A stretch of 59,330 nt of DNA from a virus: the IMG/VR virus record IMGVR_UViG_3300042876_000365, positions 1-59,330 of that record. One strand, written 5' to 3'. Of the stretch, positions 7,211-16,154 are shown piece by piece; position 1 is the stretch's first letter, and each line of letters begins with the position of its first letter. The notes under the pieces are model-generated. The model was not told the DNA's origin and did not search any database. It saw only the letters and a list, made by a program, of their open reading frames with translations. The position numbers were made by a program, and so were the translations under genes.

Positions 7211-8503
7211 ATGGGTGCATCAGGTTCGGAAATCGTCCTGGCAGCAAAGAAGGCCCAGACGTGGGGGACGCCGGTCCAAGTCGGGGCGAACAACGGAATC
7301 CTGATTCTCCCGGCCAGCGCGATGAAGAGGGACCAGCCGTTCTTCATCGATGACTCTCTCGGCCTGGGCTTCCCGACGGATGGGGACCTCGGCGAGGTGA
7401 CCGTCGACGGCGAGCTCGTCGGCTACATGCGGTATGACTCCCTGGACCTGCTCATTGGCATGGCGATGGGGGCGCACGCCGTCACGCACACCGTGCCGAC
7501 CGCTGGCGCCGGGGGCGCGGCAGCGAGCGGCACGACCACGACCCTGGTGAAGACGGCCGCCGGCTGGGGGGTGGACGCCTACGCCCTCGCGGCCGGCAGG
7601 TTCTACGTGACCGTGACCGCTGGCACGAACGCCGGCATCACCCGCCGCATCATCAGCAACACGGCAACGCAGCTGACCTTCGGCGCGATGCCCGTCGCCT
7701 GCGACGCGACCACGGTCTTCACCATCTCGGGCGCGGCCTCGACGCACGTCTACACCCTTGCCCCGAACACGGACGGGCAGTTCTTCACGCTCGTCGCCAA
7801 GCTCGGCACGATCTACGTCGACGAGATCACGACGGCGAAGTGCGCCGGCTTCACCATCAAGGGGGGGACCGGCCAGCCGATTCAGGTGGCCTTCCGGATC
7901 ATCGGCCACGAACGCAACAGCAACACCGTCGCCGGGACCAACAACAACACGACGATCCTGGCCGTTACGTTTCCCGAGACCGCCAACCGGCTGCTCTACC
8001 GGGACATCAAGTTCCGGATGAACACGAGCAGCGGCGGGGCAATCAGCGACGCCGACCGAATCTACCCGGTCTCCTACGACTTCGCCTATGACCGCGACAT
8101 CCTGGGGGTCTACGGGACTGGCTCGAGCTACAACAACATCGACGAGCCCACGAACAACGGGGATCCCAAGTACGGCCTGAAGTTCGAGCTCGGGCGCCTG
8201 ACCGCCGCCGGGCAAGCCCTGATTGCCGCCAAGGACGCGGGCACCGCTCAGAAGATCGACATCACCTTCACCGGCGCGCTGCTCGCCGGGGCGACGTACC
8301 GCTCGATGCTCATCGAGATCCCGAACGCGAAGTTCTCGTCGGCCTCGGCGCCGATCAAGAAGGGGATCCTCACCGTGCCCGCGGAGATGTCCTTGTTCGC
8401 GCGCTCGGCGGCCCCCACCGGGATGGCGGGGCTCACCTCGCCGTTCCGACTCACCCTCGTCAACGCCTTCGGCGGCGACGTTCTCCAGGAGGCGGTGGCG
8501 TAA
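7211..8503 (+). CDS. Major tail tube protein (unit A)
   Basis: A 430-residue beta-rich protein, homologous throughout to 46519-47832. Its place before the frameshifted chaperone and tape measure marks it as the tail tube subunit, which polymerises around the tape measure. Residues ~95-180 form an inserted module (TLVKTAAGWGVDAY, VTAGTNAGITRRI, LTFGAMPVACDATTVFTIS) that also occurs in the protein at 54100-54660, so it is probably an exposed decoration domain. The C-terminus reads FGGDVLQEAVA, as in unit B. The structured RNA element lies just upstream. Confidence 0.75.
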   Translation: MGASGSEIVLAAKKAQTWGTPVQVGANNGILILPASAMKRDQPFFIDDSLGLGFPTDGDLGEVTVDGELVGYMRYDSLDLLIGMAMGAHAVTHTVPTAGAGGAAASGTTTTLVKTAAGWGVDAYALAAGRFYVTVTAGTNAGITRRIISNTATQLTFGAMPVACDATTVFTISGAASTHVYTLAPNTDGQFFTLVAKLGTIYVDEITTAKCAGFTIKGGTGQPIQVAFRIIGHERNSNTVAGTNNNTTILAVTFPETANRLLYRDIKFRMNTSSGGAISDADRIYPVSYDFAYDRDILGVYGTGSSYNNIDEPTNNGDPKYGLKFELGRLTAAGQALIAAKDAGTAQKIDITFTGALLAGATYRSMLIEIPNAKFSSASAPIKKGILTVPAEMSLFARSAAPTGMAGLTSPFRLTLVNAFGGDVLQEAVA

Positions 8504-8889
8504 TGGAACTCGGGAACTTCCTCTCCGACGACAAGGTGTACAGGATCCCCTTCGGCAACCCTTCCGAAGGGGGCTTCGTCCATCTGCGGTTCGTGGCGCG
8601 GGACAAGATGAACGACCTGTTCCGCAAGTCCTCCAGCATCAACTACGACCCGGTCTCGCACGTGCGCAAAGCGGAGCCGGACAGCAAGAAGTTCGACAGG
8701 TTCACCGGGGAGTGCGCCGTGGCCGGGTGGGAAGGGCTCACGGTCAACGGCGAGGAGTACCCCTTCACCCCGGAGAACCGCGACGCGCTGATGCTGCGGA
8801 ACACGACCTTCGCCAAGTTCGTGCACGACATGAGCGACGACATCATCGCGCTCGAGCGGGCTCACCAGGAGGCCGTCCGGGGAAACTGA
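8503..8889 (+). CDS. Tail assembly chaperone, short form (gpG-like, unit A)
   Basis: A 128-residue protein between tail tube and tape measure, equivalent to lambda gpG. The start overlaps the tail-tube stop (TAATG). It ends in RGN immediately before TGA, and the last codons form the slippery heptamer GGGAAAC in the right phase for a -1 shift. Shared features with 47836-48213 are the start MELGNF and the segment GGEEYPFTPENRDALM. These chaperones coat the tape measure and recruit tube subunits. Confidence 0.8.
   Translation: MELGNFLSDDKVYRIPFGNPSEGGFVHLRFVARDKMNDLFRKSSSINYDPVSHVRKAEPDSKKFDRFTGECAVAGWEGLTVNGEEYPFTPENRDALMLRNTTFAKFVHDMSDDIIALERAHQEAVRGN
8880..8886 (+). promoter_or_regulatory. 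Programmed -1 frameshift site GGGAAAC (unit A)
   Basis: In the zero frame the codons read CGG GGA AAC TGA, a canonical X XXY YYZ heptamer with the stop directly after. The shift leads into the -1 frame (CTG ATT CGG), open to 9194. The same heptamer, stop and following nine bases occur at 48204-48222. Confidence 0.85.
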
Positions 8890-9194
8890 TTCGGCACGTC
8901 CACGCGGTACTCCTGCACCCGGGGGTGTCGTGTGAAGCGTGCCGAGACGCAGAGGAAAACGATGGCAGAGCGCCGGAGTGCGTGGACGGGGAATGCCCCA
9001 TCCCGGACATCCCCCTCGAAGCTGCGAGGGCCTTCAAGGTGTGGTGCCGGCTGGATGCCCTGCGGGACTTCGGAGGCGGCGCCGTGATCATGGCGCAGGC
9101 GGGCCTCTCGGCAGTCGAAATTGACCTGCTCGTGGTCATCGAAACCACGGTGCAGAAGGTGAGGCGGGCGAACACGCCCGCGAAGGAGGAGTAG
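8886..9194 (+). CDS. Tail chaperone frameshift extension (gpT-like, unit A)
   Basis: The -1 frame extension gives a 230-residue fusion (128 + 102), equivalent to lambda gpGT. The extension starts LIRHVHAVLLHPGV, has SCEACRDAEE with a CxxC pair, and contains LDALRDFGGGAVIMAQAGLS, which is almost the same in unit B. It has no good independent start codon and ribosome site, supporting expression by frameshift only. The unit B fusion is also 230 residues although its two parts differ in length. Confidence 0.8.
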   Translation: MIRHVHAVLLHPGVSCEACRDAEENDGRAPECVDGECPIPDIPLEAARAFKVWCRLDALRDFGGGAVIMAQAGLSAVEIDLLVVIETTVQKVRRANTPAKEE

Positions 9195-9197
9195 GTC

Positions 9198-11273
9198 GTG
9201 GCCGTCAAGATGGAGCTCGACATCACTGCCGAGGACACGGCCTCCAGCATTCTCGACAAGGTCAACGAGAAGCTCAACAACCTGGGCCTGGGCGGGGGTG
9301 GGAAGCTCGAGCTGCTCACCGCGAACCTGAACACCCTGGGCGTGAAATCCGACGACGTCTTTGATCGGATGGTCAGGGATTCCAAGGCCGCATTCGAGGC
9401 GATCTCCACGTCGGGGGTTGCCTCGTCGGAGAAGATCGCCCGGGCGGAGACCGCGCTCGCCAAGAAGATGGACCAGGTCCACAAGGACAGTGCCGGCGCG
9501 TTCGGGGCGGCCATGAAACAGAACGAAACGGCCAGCACTGGCTTCTTCGCGAAGATGAAGGCGGGGATGTCGAGCCTGAAGGAGCACTGGATCGGGGCGA
9601 CGGCTGCAATTGCCGGAGCGATGGGTGCGATCATGACCGCCTGGGACTTGGCGCAGAAGTCGGCGGCTTTCGCAGAACAGAAGGATTCCCTGAACGCCCT
9701 CGCAGCGCAGTACAAGACCTCCGCTGACACCATGATCGGGAAGATCAAGGAGATCACCGGCGGGCAGGTCAGCATGGCCGAGGCGGCCGATGTTGCAGCG
9801 TCTGGCCTACAGAAGAGCCTGAATCCCGACCAGATCTACGCGATGGCTACCGCCGCGGAAAAGCTGAGCAACATCACCGGATCTGATATCCCAACGTCGT
9901 TTTCGAAGATGGTCGATGCGATCGCGCTCGGCAGGGAGAAAGCGCTCGAGAACGAACTTGGCGCGATCAGCCTGGAAGAAACGTACGGGAAGGTCGTAAA
10001 CACTTGGACCGATGCCGAGAAGGTCGCCGGGCGCCTTGCGATCGTCATGGATCGCACAGCGACAGCGGCTGCACTTCTCGGGGATGGCGCCGCGAGCACG
10101 GATGACAAGATAAATGCATTCAAGAAGGACATGGACGATCTGAAGCTCAAGATGGGCGACGCGATCATCCAGGCGGGCGCCGGCGTGATCGCGATCTTCC
10201 ATGGCATGGCCTCTGCCGCGTTGTCTGCTGGCGCCGCGCTGCTCAAAGTCAGCCAGGGCGTGGCGTGGCTCGTCGGCGATAAGGCCGGCTTCGAAGAACT
10301 CGGCCTGTCTGCGGCTGCGGCGTTCGAGGCCGCGAAGGACGAAGCCGACAAGGCTGCTTCCGCCTGGGGTATCGCAGCACACGGGATGTCTGTGGCCGCG
10401 GGAAAATACAACGAGGCCGCGGCCGCCGCGAAGGCTCTTGCGGCCGCCCACGCGGAGAGCACCGCGTCGATCACCAAGGGAATCACTGATCTCAAGACCG
10501 TAATTTCGACCTGGGCGAGCTACTACAACGAAGTCAAGTCGGCCCACGAGAGGGCCGTCAACGAGATCGAGACCCGGCAGAAGGCCCACGCGGCCGCCAT
10601 GAAGGCCATCGACGAGGCGATGAAGGCCGGAACCGCTGCCCTGAACTCGATCGCTCCGGAGGCCCGCGAGGGGGAAGCCTGGCTCAAGGAGAAGGAGCGC
10701 CTGCAGAACCTCTACAACGACGCGCTCAAGAAGGAAGGGACCGAGCGTACCAACGCCCTGAAGGACTACATGGAGCAGAGGGCGAAGTTCACCAAGGGCA
10801 TCAGCGACGAGGCGCTCGGGATCGAACAGCAGATCGGATCCATGCAGGCGTTCAAGCAGGAGGCGGTGACAGCCGGCGACGCGATCGCTCAGGCGCAGAA
10901 GGACATCAAGGCCGCCATGGGCGAGTTGAAGGCCGAGCAGGACCGCATCATCGAACAGAACGACAAGCTCGCCGCGAAACAGGAAGCAAACGCGGCCGCG
11001 TTGAAGACCGCGATGGACGCCGCCCTGCTGAACGTCAAGAACTACCAGAACGAGCTGGACTTCCTGACGACCTCCCTCGAGAAGCAGCGCGTCCTCACGG
11101 TCGACACCGACGCGGCCCTGGCCGGAGCCCAGGGGGTCAAACGGGCGATCGACGCCATTCCCGACGTCTCCTACAAGACCGTCATCATCAAGTACGACAC
11201 GCAAGGGTCGCCCGCGCCGACCCAGAACGCCAATCAGGGCTCCGAGCAGCCCTCCGGCTGGTACGGGGAATAG
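9198..11273 (+). CDS. Tape measure protein (unit A)
   Basis: A 691-residue protein, mostly alpha-helical and Ala/Lys/Glu-rich, in the standard place after the chaperone. A hydrophobic stretch near residues 130-150 and another near 325-360 could cross the membrane during DNA entry. Long coiled-coil regions follow (residues ~440-650). Start GTG 9198 follows GGAGGAG. At about 1.5 angstrom per residue the predicted tail is near 104 nm. The homologue at 48527-50992 is 130 residues longer and very diverged, suggesting different tail lengths. Confidence 0.8.
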   Translation: MAVKMELDITAEDTASSILDKVNEKLNNLGLGGGGKLELLTANLNTLGVKSDDVFDRMVRDSKAAFEAISTSGVASSEKIARAETALAKKMDQVHKDSAGAFGAAMKQNETASTGFFAKMKAGMSSLKEHWIGATAAIAGAMGAIMTAWDLAQKSAAFAEQKDSLNALAAQYKTSADTMIGKIKEITGGQVSMAEAADVAASGLQKSLNPDQIYAMATAAEKLSNITGSDIPTSFSKMVDAIALGREKALENELGAISLEETYGKVVNTWTDAEKVAGRLAIVMDRTATAAALLGDGAASTDDKINAFKKDMDDLKLKMGDAIIQAGAGVIAIFHGMASAALSAGAALLKVSQGVAWLVGDKAGFEELGLSAAAAFEAAKDEADKAASAWGIAAHGMSVAAGKYNEAAAAAKALAAAHAESTASITKGITDLKTVISTWASYYNEVKSAHERAVNEIETRQKAHAAAMKAIDEAMKAGTAALNSIAPEAREGEAWLKEKERLQNLYNDALKKEGTERTNALKDYMEQRAKFTKGISDEALGIEQQIGSMQAFKQEAVTAGDAIAQAQKDIKAAMGELKAEQDRIIEQNDKLAAKQEANAAALKTAMDAALLNVKNYQNELDFLTTSLEKQRVLTVDTDAALAGAQGVKRAIDAIPDVSYKTVIIKYDTQGSPAPTQNANQGSEQPSGWYGE

Positions 11274-11274
11274 C

Positions 11275-12024
11275 ATGTCGAACATATTGACCTGCGCGGT
11301 CAACCTCCTCGAGGCCTCAACCGTCACCCTTACCACCGGGGCTGCAGCGCCCGGATACCCGCTCTACCGGATCAAGGACCGGGACATCGGCAGGGTGTTT
11401 GCCGGAAGCGCCGCGGTGACGACCACCATCAAGATCGACCAGGGGGCAGCCGGCGCCCAGGCTGTCGATCGGCTGTTCATCCCCGCCGGTCACAACCTGT
11501 CGGGGGTCTGGCTCGGTATCGCCTACTCTAGCGACGACAGCTCCTACACGAACGCGGTCACGGCTGGGGCCTGGGCGTCGAGCGCCGCGGACATCCTCAA
11601 GTCATGGACGAGCCTGGTGCGCCGGTACTGGCGGTTCACCATCACGACGCCGGCCGCCGCGCCGTATTTCGCCGAGCTGTTCATTTCGCCGACGGAGTCC
11701 TGGGCGCGCAATCCGCAGCGGCCCGGGGGCGACGAGGAGGACGTTCACAACGTGACCGTGCTGCGCTCGTCTCCCGGGCGCCCGCGGTACGCCGTGAATG
11801 GGCCATCCCGCCGGCAGCGGCACTACACGCTCAAGAACATCGGCAGCGCCCAGCGAACGCAGCTCAAGGCCCTCTGGTCGGAGTGGCGCGGCGGCAAGCC
11901 GTTCTGGCTTTGCGACCATGAGGGGGTTTGGATCTACGGGGAGATCACCGCGCCGCTCCGCCTGCGCGAAACCGGGGCCGGCACGTGGGGCGCCACACTG
12001 GACTTCCTCGAGGTGCCGGTATGA
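11275..12024 (+). CDS. Distal tail protein (unit A)
   Basis: A 249-residue beta-rich protein directly after the tape measure. It has NLLEAS at the start, an IPAGHNLSGV segment, and the C-terminal KPFWLCDHEGVWIYGEI which matches KDFWLCDHAGVWIFGNV in the homologue at 50989-51732. The position fits a distal tail hub protein. Stop and next start overlap (ATGA). Confidence 0.65.
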   Translation: MSNILTCAVNLLEASTVTLTTGAAAPGYPLYRIKDRDIGRVFAGSAAVTTTIKIDQGAAGAQAVDRLFIPAGHNLSGVWLGIAYSSDDSSYTNAVTAGAWASSAADILKSWTSLVRRYWRFTITTPAAAPYFAELFISPTESWARNPQRPGGDEEDVHNVTVLRSSPGRPRYAVNGPSRRQRHYTLKNIGSAQRTQLKALWSEWRGGKPFWLCDHEGVWIYGEITAPLRLRETGAGTWGATLDFLEVPV

Positions 12025-12479
12025 GCGCCTGGTCGGCTTCTGAGGCGCGCGATCGATCCCGAGCGCAGCCCATCGTTCTCGTGGAGATCCAGACGCTGAA
12101 CGGGGGGCCGCTTCTGCGCCTTGCGGATCGGAACGTCATGATCGGGGGGGTCCAGTACGCCGACTACGTCCAGGCGATCACCGGGGCAGGGGACACCCTA
12201 GACCGAGGGACGGCGATCTTCCAGAACAGCAACGTGCAGATGACGTTCAAGAACGACCCGTGGGACGCCTTCCAATTCCTGTCCGACTTGTCCGAGGCCT
12301 ACCCGTTCGAGGGGGCCCCGGTGACCGTGCTGGTGACGTACCTGGACGATGACGGCACGCCGGCAACGCCAGAGGTCATCTTCGTCGGCAATCTCGACAG
12401 CCCGGGCGGCATCACCACGGCGTCGCTGACATGCACCGCGAACTGCAGGGAAGCGTTCGCGTCGATCGCGAACAGGTAG
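12021..12479 (+). CDS. Tail hub N-terminal-domain protein (unit A)
   Basis: A 152-residue protein whose fold-defining segments (PIVLVEIQTLNGGPLLRLADRNV, cut here as VLVEIQTLNGGPLLRLAD, then IGGVQYADYV and VGNLDSPGGITTASLTC) match the first ~140 residues of the 785-residue protein at 51729-54086. In unit A this domain is a separate gene, in unit B it is fused to the large tail protein. Probably part of the tail tip. Confidence 0.6.
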   Translation: MSAWSASEARDRSRAQPIVLVEIQTLNGGPLLRLADRNVMIGGVQYADYVQAITGAGDTLDRGTAIFQNSNVQMTFKNDPWDAFQFLSDLSEAYPFEGAPVTVLVTYLDDDGTPATPEVIFVGNLDSPGGITTASLTCTANCREAFASIANR

Positions 12480-12485
12480 GGGGCC

Positions 12486-13211
12486 ATGACTTTTCCTTTC
12501 GATCACACGCAGATCGCGCGGACCGCGGCAATGATCCTCGCGAACGCCACGGAAGCGGAGTACGACAAGGGATCTGAAGGTGACATCACAAATCAGGAGA
12601 TCTTCCGGTATCTCGTGAACCCCGGCTTCCCTGCGACGCTTTCGCAGATCATCACGGATATGCGGGTTTCGTTGGGCCATATGTACGTTGGGAACTTCGA
12701 CCACGACGCACTCGGGCGGTACACCGCGGGGGAACTTAAGGTCCGCGAACGGGGGTCGTCGACGTGGATCAAGATCGGGGATATGGCCGCGAGCCGCTGG
12801 TACGCCGATCTGTATTTCCGCCAGGTCTCGACCGGAGGGACGTCCTACATCACCGTAGCTGGGGCGAACTGGCCGACGAATGCCCTTGTTGGGCTGCAGA
12901 TGTTCGTTGGCCCGCAGGCAGGCCTTCTGACGAAGACAGTCGTTTCGAACACCGCGACGCGGATCGACTTCGATAGCGGGACCTTTAGCGGGACGTCCTA
13001 CATCTACAGGCACGACGTGGAATGGTCTGGGGCGATGCTCGCGGACTTGGACTTCGCGCACGACTGCGGGTCCACGACGAACGACGCCCCGTTCGACATC
13101 CGTCTTCTGCTGACGACCTCCGGCGGGGTCCGCTTCCGGCCATACGTCTCCTTCGGTGGCAAAGGCGCGACGAATCATTCTTACATCAGGGTCGTCGGGG
13201 AGAGCGTCTAG
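12486..13211 (+). CDS. Tail tip protein of unknown function (unit A)
   Basis: A 241-residue protein between the hub domain gene and the large tail protein. It contains an AGANWPTNALVGLQMFVG segment followed by KTVVSNTATRIDFDSG, reminiscent of the small beta module inserted in the tail-tube proteins. The C-terminal part (FRPYVSFGGKGATNHSYIRV) is beta-rich. No clear counterpart exists as a separate gene in unit B. Confidence 0.55.
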   Translation: MTFPFDHTQIARTAAMILANATEAEYDKGSEGDITNQEIFRYLVNPGFPATLSQIITDMRVSLGHMYVGNFDHDALGRYTAGELKVRERGSSTWIKIGDMAASRWYADLYFRQVSTGGTSYITVAGANWPTNALVGLQMFVGPQAGLLTKTVVSNTATRIDFDSGTFSGTSYIYRHDVEWSGAMLADLDFAHDCGSTTNDAPFDIRLLLTTSGGVRFRPYVSFGGKGATNHSYIRVVGESV

Positions 13212-15359
13212 GTGGGCCTGCTGCTGCTCAACCGCAACGACTTCCCGAACATCGATCCGACCGAAGTCGGATCGCCCGGGAACGAGGGCTACGGGGTCGT
13301 GAACGACGTCCGCGTTCACGCGATCGTGGCCGGTGCCGTTTCTCGCCTGTCCGCGCCGATGACGCGAGATGCGACGTCCCTGACGGTCGACGATGACGCT
13401 GGCTGGCCTGCGGCTCCGTTCACCGCGCAGATCGCCGGGGAGATCATTACGGTTGGCGCGCGCAACGGGAAGACGTTTTCAAGCCTGACGCGCGCCGCCG
13501 CGAACGCGGAAGACTACCCGGCCGAACCTCACGCGATCGGGTCTGCCGTGTACGAGGTGAAGACCGAATATATCTACCTCGTTTCTCCGCGGCCGGTCCA
13601 CGAAATCACCGGGGTCAGGATCGACGGGGTCAGGCAGTCAGAAGGGTTCACCGCGTACACCGGCCAGACCGGCGACGAGCACGGCGATTACCCCGGCCGG
13701 GCGGTCATCTCTTTCCCTGTCGACCTGATGGTCGTGAAACAGCGGAACGTCGACCCGGCTCAGGCTTCGGTCGCGTACCGCGCGATTCCCGTCTACTGCA
13801 CGGACGACGGGGAGGGGGCGTGGATCGGGCGGCTGCGGTCGGAATCGGGGGCGCTCGGGTTTTCCATTGCCTACGCGCCGCCCGGGTACAACCAGTTCTG
13901 GGTCGTCTGGCCGGAACGGACAACGACTCTGCAGCAGGACAGCGTGATCATCGACATGGAGGAAACAGCCGGGACGACCTCGAAGGTCCTTTTCGGGGTG
14001 ATCGACATAGCGACCGGGCAGACGATCAGGGTCGAGGAAATCCCGATTTCCGCGAACGCGAGGCTGTCGGCCCGGATCGGGCTGACGGGGGTCGCCGGGA
14101 TCAAACTGACGATGACCTGTGCCGCGGGAGCAGTGACGATCGCCGCCGTGAACAGGACATCGTTTCGCAGGATACCGCCGCCCGACGAACCGAAGACGCT
14201 GATCGAGGACTACCCCGAGACGTGGACGAACCGCGGGGTCAGCAGCGGCAGCGCCCAGGTCTGTACGTTCAGCACCAACCATACGGGGACGGTCTGCTAC
14301 ATCTCGCCGGTTGTGGAGTTCGCTGACGGTGTCGGGCCGGGAGTCTGCGACGTCATACTCGCCGGCTGGAACGACGTCGAGATCGGGCGGCAGCGCCGTG
14401 ACGTCCCGTCCGATGTCGAACCGTCGATGTACTACTCGGGCGGGTTCTCGACGAAGGTCAGGGTCGAGAAGGTTTCGGGTGACTACTTCATCGACTCGAT
14501 CCGCAGGCGAATAGCCGTTCTTGAGCCGACATCGAATCCTGGCGCCGCAGGGACCAGCGCCAAGATCGTCATCGGGGAGCGCGTCACAGTGGATGCCTCG
14601 TGGCACTTCGACGGCGGCGGGGTCATCACCGCGCCGGAGAAGGTGATCGAGCACTTCCTGCTGAACTACCTCGGCGCCGCAGCCGGCGAGATTGACGCCA
14701 CGAGCTTCGCCGCGGCCGGTACTCTTTACGCCGCAGCGATCGCCGGCGGGTACCAGTTCGAAGGGCTGGTGCCGAAGGAGGCCGCCTGGACGACGCTGAT
14801 GCGCATGGCCTTCGACTGCCGTTCGACGGTCCGCTTCGTGGGTGGGGCGTACTACCTCAACTACACGCCGGACGCGGCGCCGGCGGCCCTGCCGGATGAC
14901 CCGCCGTCCCTGACCACTGATGACCTGGCGGTGATCGGTTCGCAGTTCACCTTCAAGAAGCAGAGCACGCGCACGATCTTCAATTCCCTGACGGCGCTCT
15001 ACGCTCCGAACTTCAGCGGCGACTACAGCAGCGACATCAGCAGCGGGTACCTGGCGTCGGTCGCTGCCAGCGACTCGACCAGCATCGCCAAGTACGGGGA
15101 GTACCGAAAAGACTATCAGCTGCGCTGGGTCCGCGACCAGGTGATGGCCGAGCACGTCCTGGCGCATCACCTCCTCGAGCGCAAGCTCCCCTTGCTGACC
15201 GTGACGGGGTTGCTGTTCTGGCGCCATTCGGGTTTGAAGGTCGGGGTCACTCTCGGGATCACCAACGCGATCTATTCAGGCAGGAAGTGGTGGGTGTCGG
15301 GCCTGCTGTGGCGCGACAAATACACCTTGGAATTAACCGCTACGGAATGGTGGGGATGA
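13212..15359 (+). CDS. Large tail tip protein (unit A)
   Basis: A 715-residue protein starting GTG directly after TAG. It carries SVAYRAIPVYCTDDG and later HFLLNYLGAAAGEIDATSF, which is matched by the end of the 785-residue unit B protein (RWIITNLGFDAADIDTASF). The C-terminal ~200 residues (ELxxMAFDxRSTVRF, YLNYTPD, LLFWRHSGLKVG) look like a tail-associated structural fold near the receptor end of the tail. Probable central tip or receptor-interacting protein. Confidence 0.6.
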   Translation: MGLLLLNRNDFPNIDPTEVGSPGNEGYGVVNDVRVHAIVAGAVSRLSAPMTRDATSLTVDDDAGWPAAPFTAQIAGEIITVGARNGKTFSSLTRAAANAEDYPAEPHAIGSAVYEVKTEYIYLVSPRPVHEITGVRIDGVRQSEGFTAYTGQTGDEHGDYPGRAVISFPVDLMVVKQRNVDPAQASVAYRAIPVYCTDDGEGAWIGRLRSESGALGFSIAYAPPGYNQFWVVWPERTTTLQQDSVIIDMEETAGTTSKVLFGVIDIATGQTIRVEEIPISANARLSARIGLTGVAGIKLTMTCAAGAVTIAAVNRTSFRRIPPPDEPKTLIEDYPETWTNRGVSSGSAQVCTFSTNHTGTVCYISPVVEFADGVGPGVCDVILAGWNDVEIGRQRRDVPSDVEPSMYYSGGFSTKVRVEKVSGDYFIDSIRRRIAVLEPTSNPGAAGTSAKIVIGERVTVDASWHFDGGGVITAPEKVIEHFLLNYLGAAAGEIDATSFAAAGTLYAAAIAGGYQFEGLVPKEAAWTTLMRMAFDCRSTVRFVGGAYYLNYTPDAAPAALPDDPPSLTTDDLAVIGSQFTFKKQSTRTIFNSLTALYAPNFSGDYSSDISSGYLASVAASDSTSIAKYGEYRKDYQLRWVRDQVMAEHVLAHHLLERKLPLLTVTGLLFWRHSGLKVGVTLGITNAIYSGRKWWVSGLLWRDKYTLELTATEWWG

Positions 15360-15363
15360 CGAC

Positions 15364-15654
15364 ATGGCGGGAACCGATCCGGTTACCTGGGATGAACTCG
15401 ATAATTTCTGTAAAGGCCACCAGGGCGAGTGTCAGCGGCTTCGCGAGTCGCAGGGGCAGACGGCAAACGTGAAGATCGAAACCGCCCTCAAGAACATGGC
15501 CGATCAGATCGAGGCGCTCAAGACCTTGCTCGACAGCAAGCTCTACGTTTTGCCTAAGCCGATCCTCTACATGCTGTTGGGCGGTGCGATCTGCGCAGGG
15601 CTCGCTGGCCGCGAGGCCATCTCCTTGGTCACGAAGCATTTCGGGGGAGGGTGA
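15364..15654 (+). CDS. XhlA-like membrane protein with coiled coil (unit A)
   Basis: A 96-residue protein with an N-terminal helical region (residues ~25-60, coiled-coil-like) and one C-terminal membrane segment (YMLLGGAICAGLAG, residues ~73-90). This layout resembles XhlA/hemolysin-type holin partners. It starts just after the tail tip gene and precedes the endolysin. The unit B counterpart at 54660-55097 is longer with the same topology. Confidence 0.6.
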   Translation: MAGTDPVTWDELDNFCKGHQGECQRLRESQGQTANVKIETALKNMADQIEALKTLLDSKLYVLPKPILYMLLGGAICAGLAGREAISLVTKHFGGG

Positions 15655-15658
15655 GGCC

Positions 15659-16150
15659 GTGACCCCGACCAGCTGCCGCGACCCCGAGCTCCTTCACCCG
15701 CTGCTCCGCCCCATCTGGGAGCGCTTCATGCGCCTCGGGCGCGCCGCGGGCCTGGTCCTGGTCTTCACCCGTGGCTTCTCGTCCAGTCGCGACCAGGACG
15801 CGCTCTACCAGGTGGGCCGCCGCGGGATCCCTGGCGAGGGGATCGTCACCAAGGCCAGGGGAGGGCAGAGCTGGCACAACATCGAGCGCGACGGCAAGCC
15901 CGCGGCCCTGGCGTTCGACGTCTGCGTGATGACCGCCGACGGCAAGCGGGTTCTGCCGAGCTCCGCCCCGGAGTGGGACACGCTCGGCCGCATCGCCGAG
16001 TCCCTGGGGCTGACCTGGGGCGGCCGCTTCGGCGACAACCCGGCGACGGCGAGGATCGAGGGGTGGGACAAGGGGCACTGCCAGCTCGACGAATGGGGAT
16101 CCCTGAGTCTCGAACACGCAATGGCCGGGACGGACCCGGCGGAGGTGTGA
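15659..16150 (+). CDS. Endolysin, M15-type peptidase (unit A)
   Basis: A 163-residue cytoplasmic lytic enzyme starting GTG. SRDQDALYQVGRRG and the zinc-site pattern SWHNIERDG...ALAFDVC...GHCQLDEW (ligands His ~71, Asp ~87, His ~141) match the VanY/L-Ala-D-Glu peptidase type M15 family, which cleaves peptidoglycan stem peptides. There is no signal peptide, so release needs a holin. DNA and protein are very close to 55094-55594, much closer than the neighbouring genes. Confidence 0.8.
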   Translation: MTPTSCRDPELLHPLLRPIWERFMRLGRAAGLVLVFTRGFSSSRDQDALYQVGRRGIPGEGIVTKARGGQSWHNIERDGKPAALAFDVCVMTADGKRVLPSSAPEWDTLGRIAESLGLTWGGRFGDNPATARIEGWDKGHCQLDEWGSLSLEHAMAGTDPAEV

Positions 16151-16154
16151 AGCC

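Noticed and set aside
12021-15359. Unit A tail tip as a single gene broken by frameshifts
   Set aside because: Each of the three frames has its own plausible start and clean junction, and the middle gene has no counterpart in the fused unit B protein, so a genuine split is more likely than decay.
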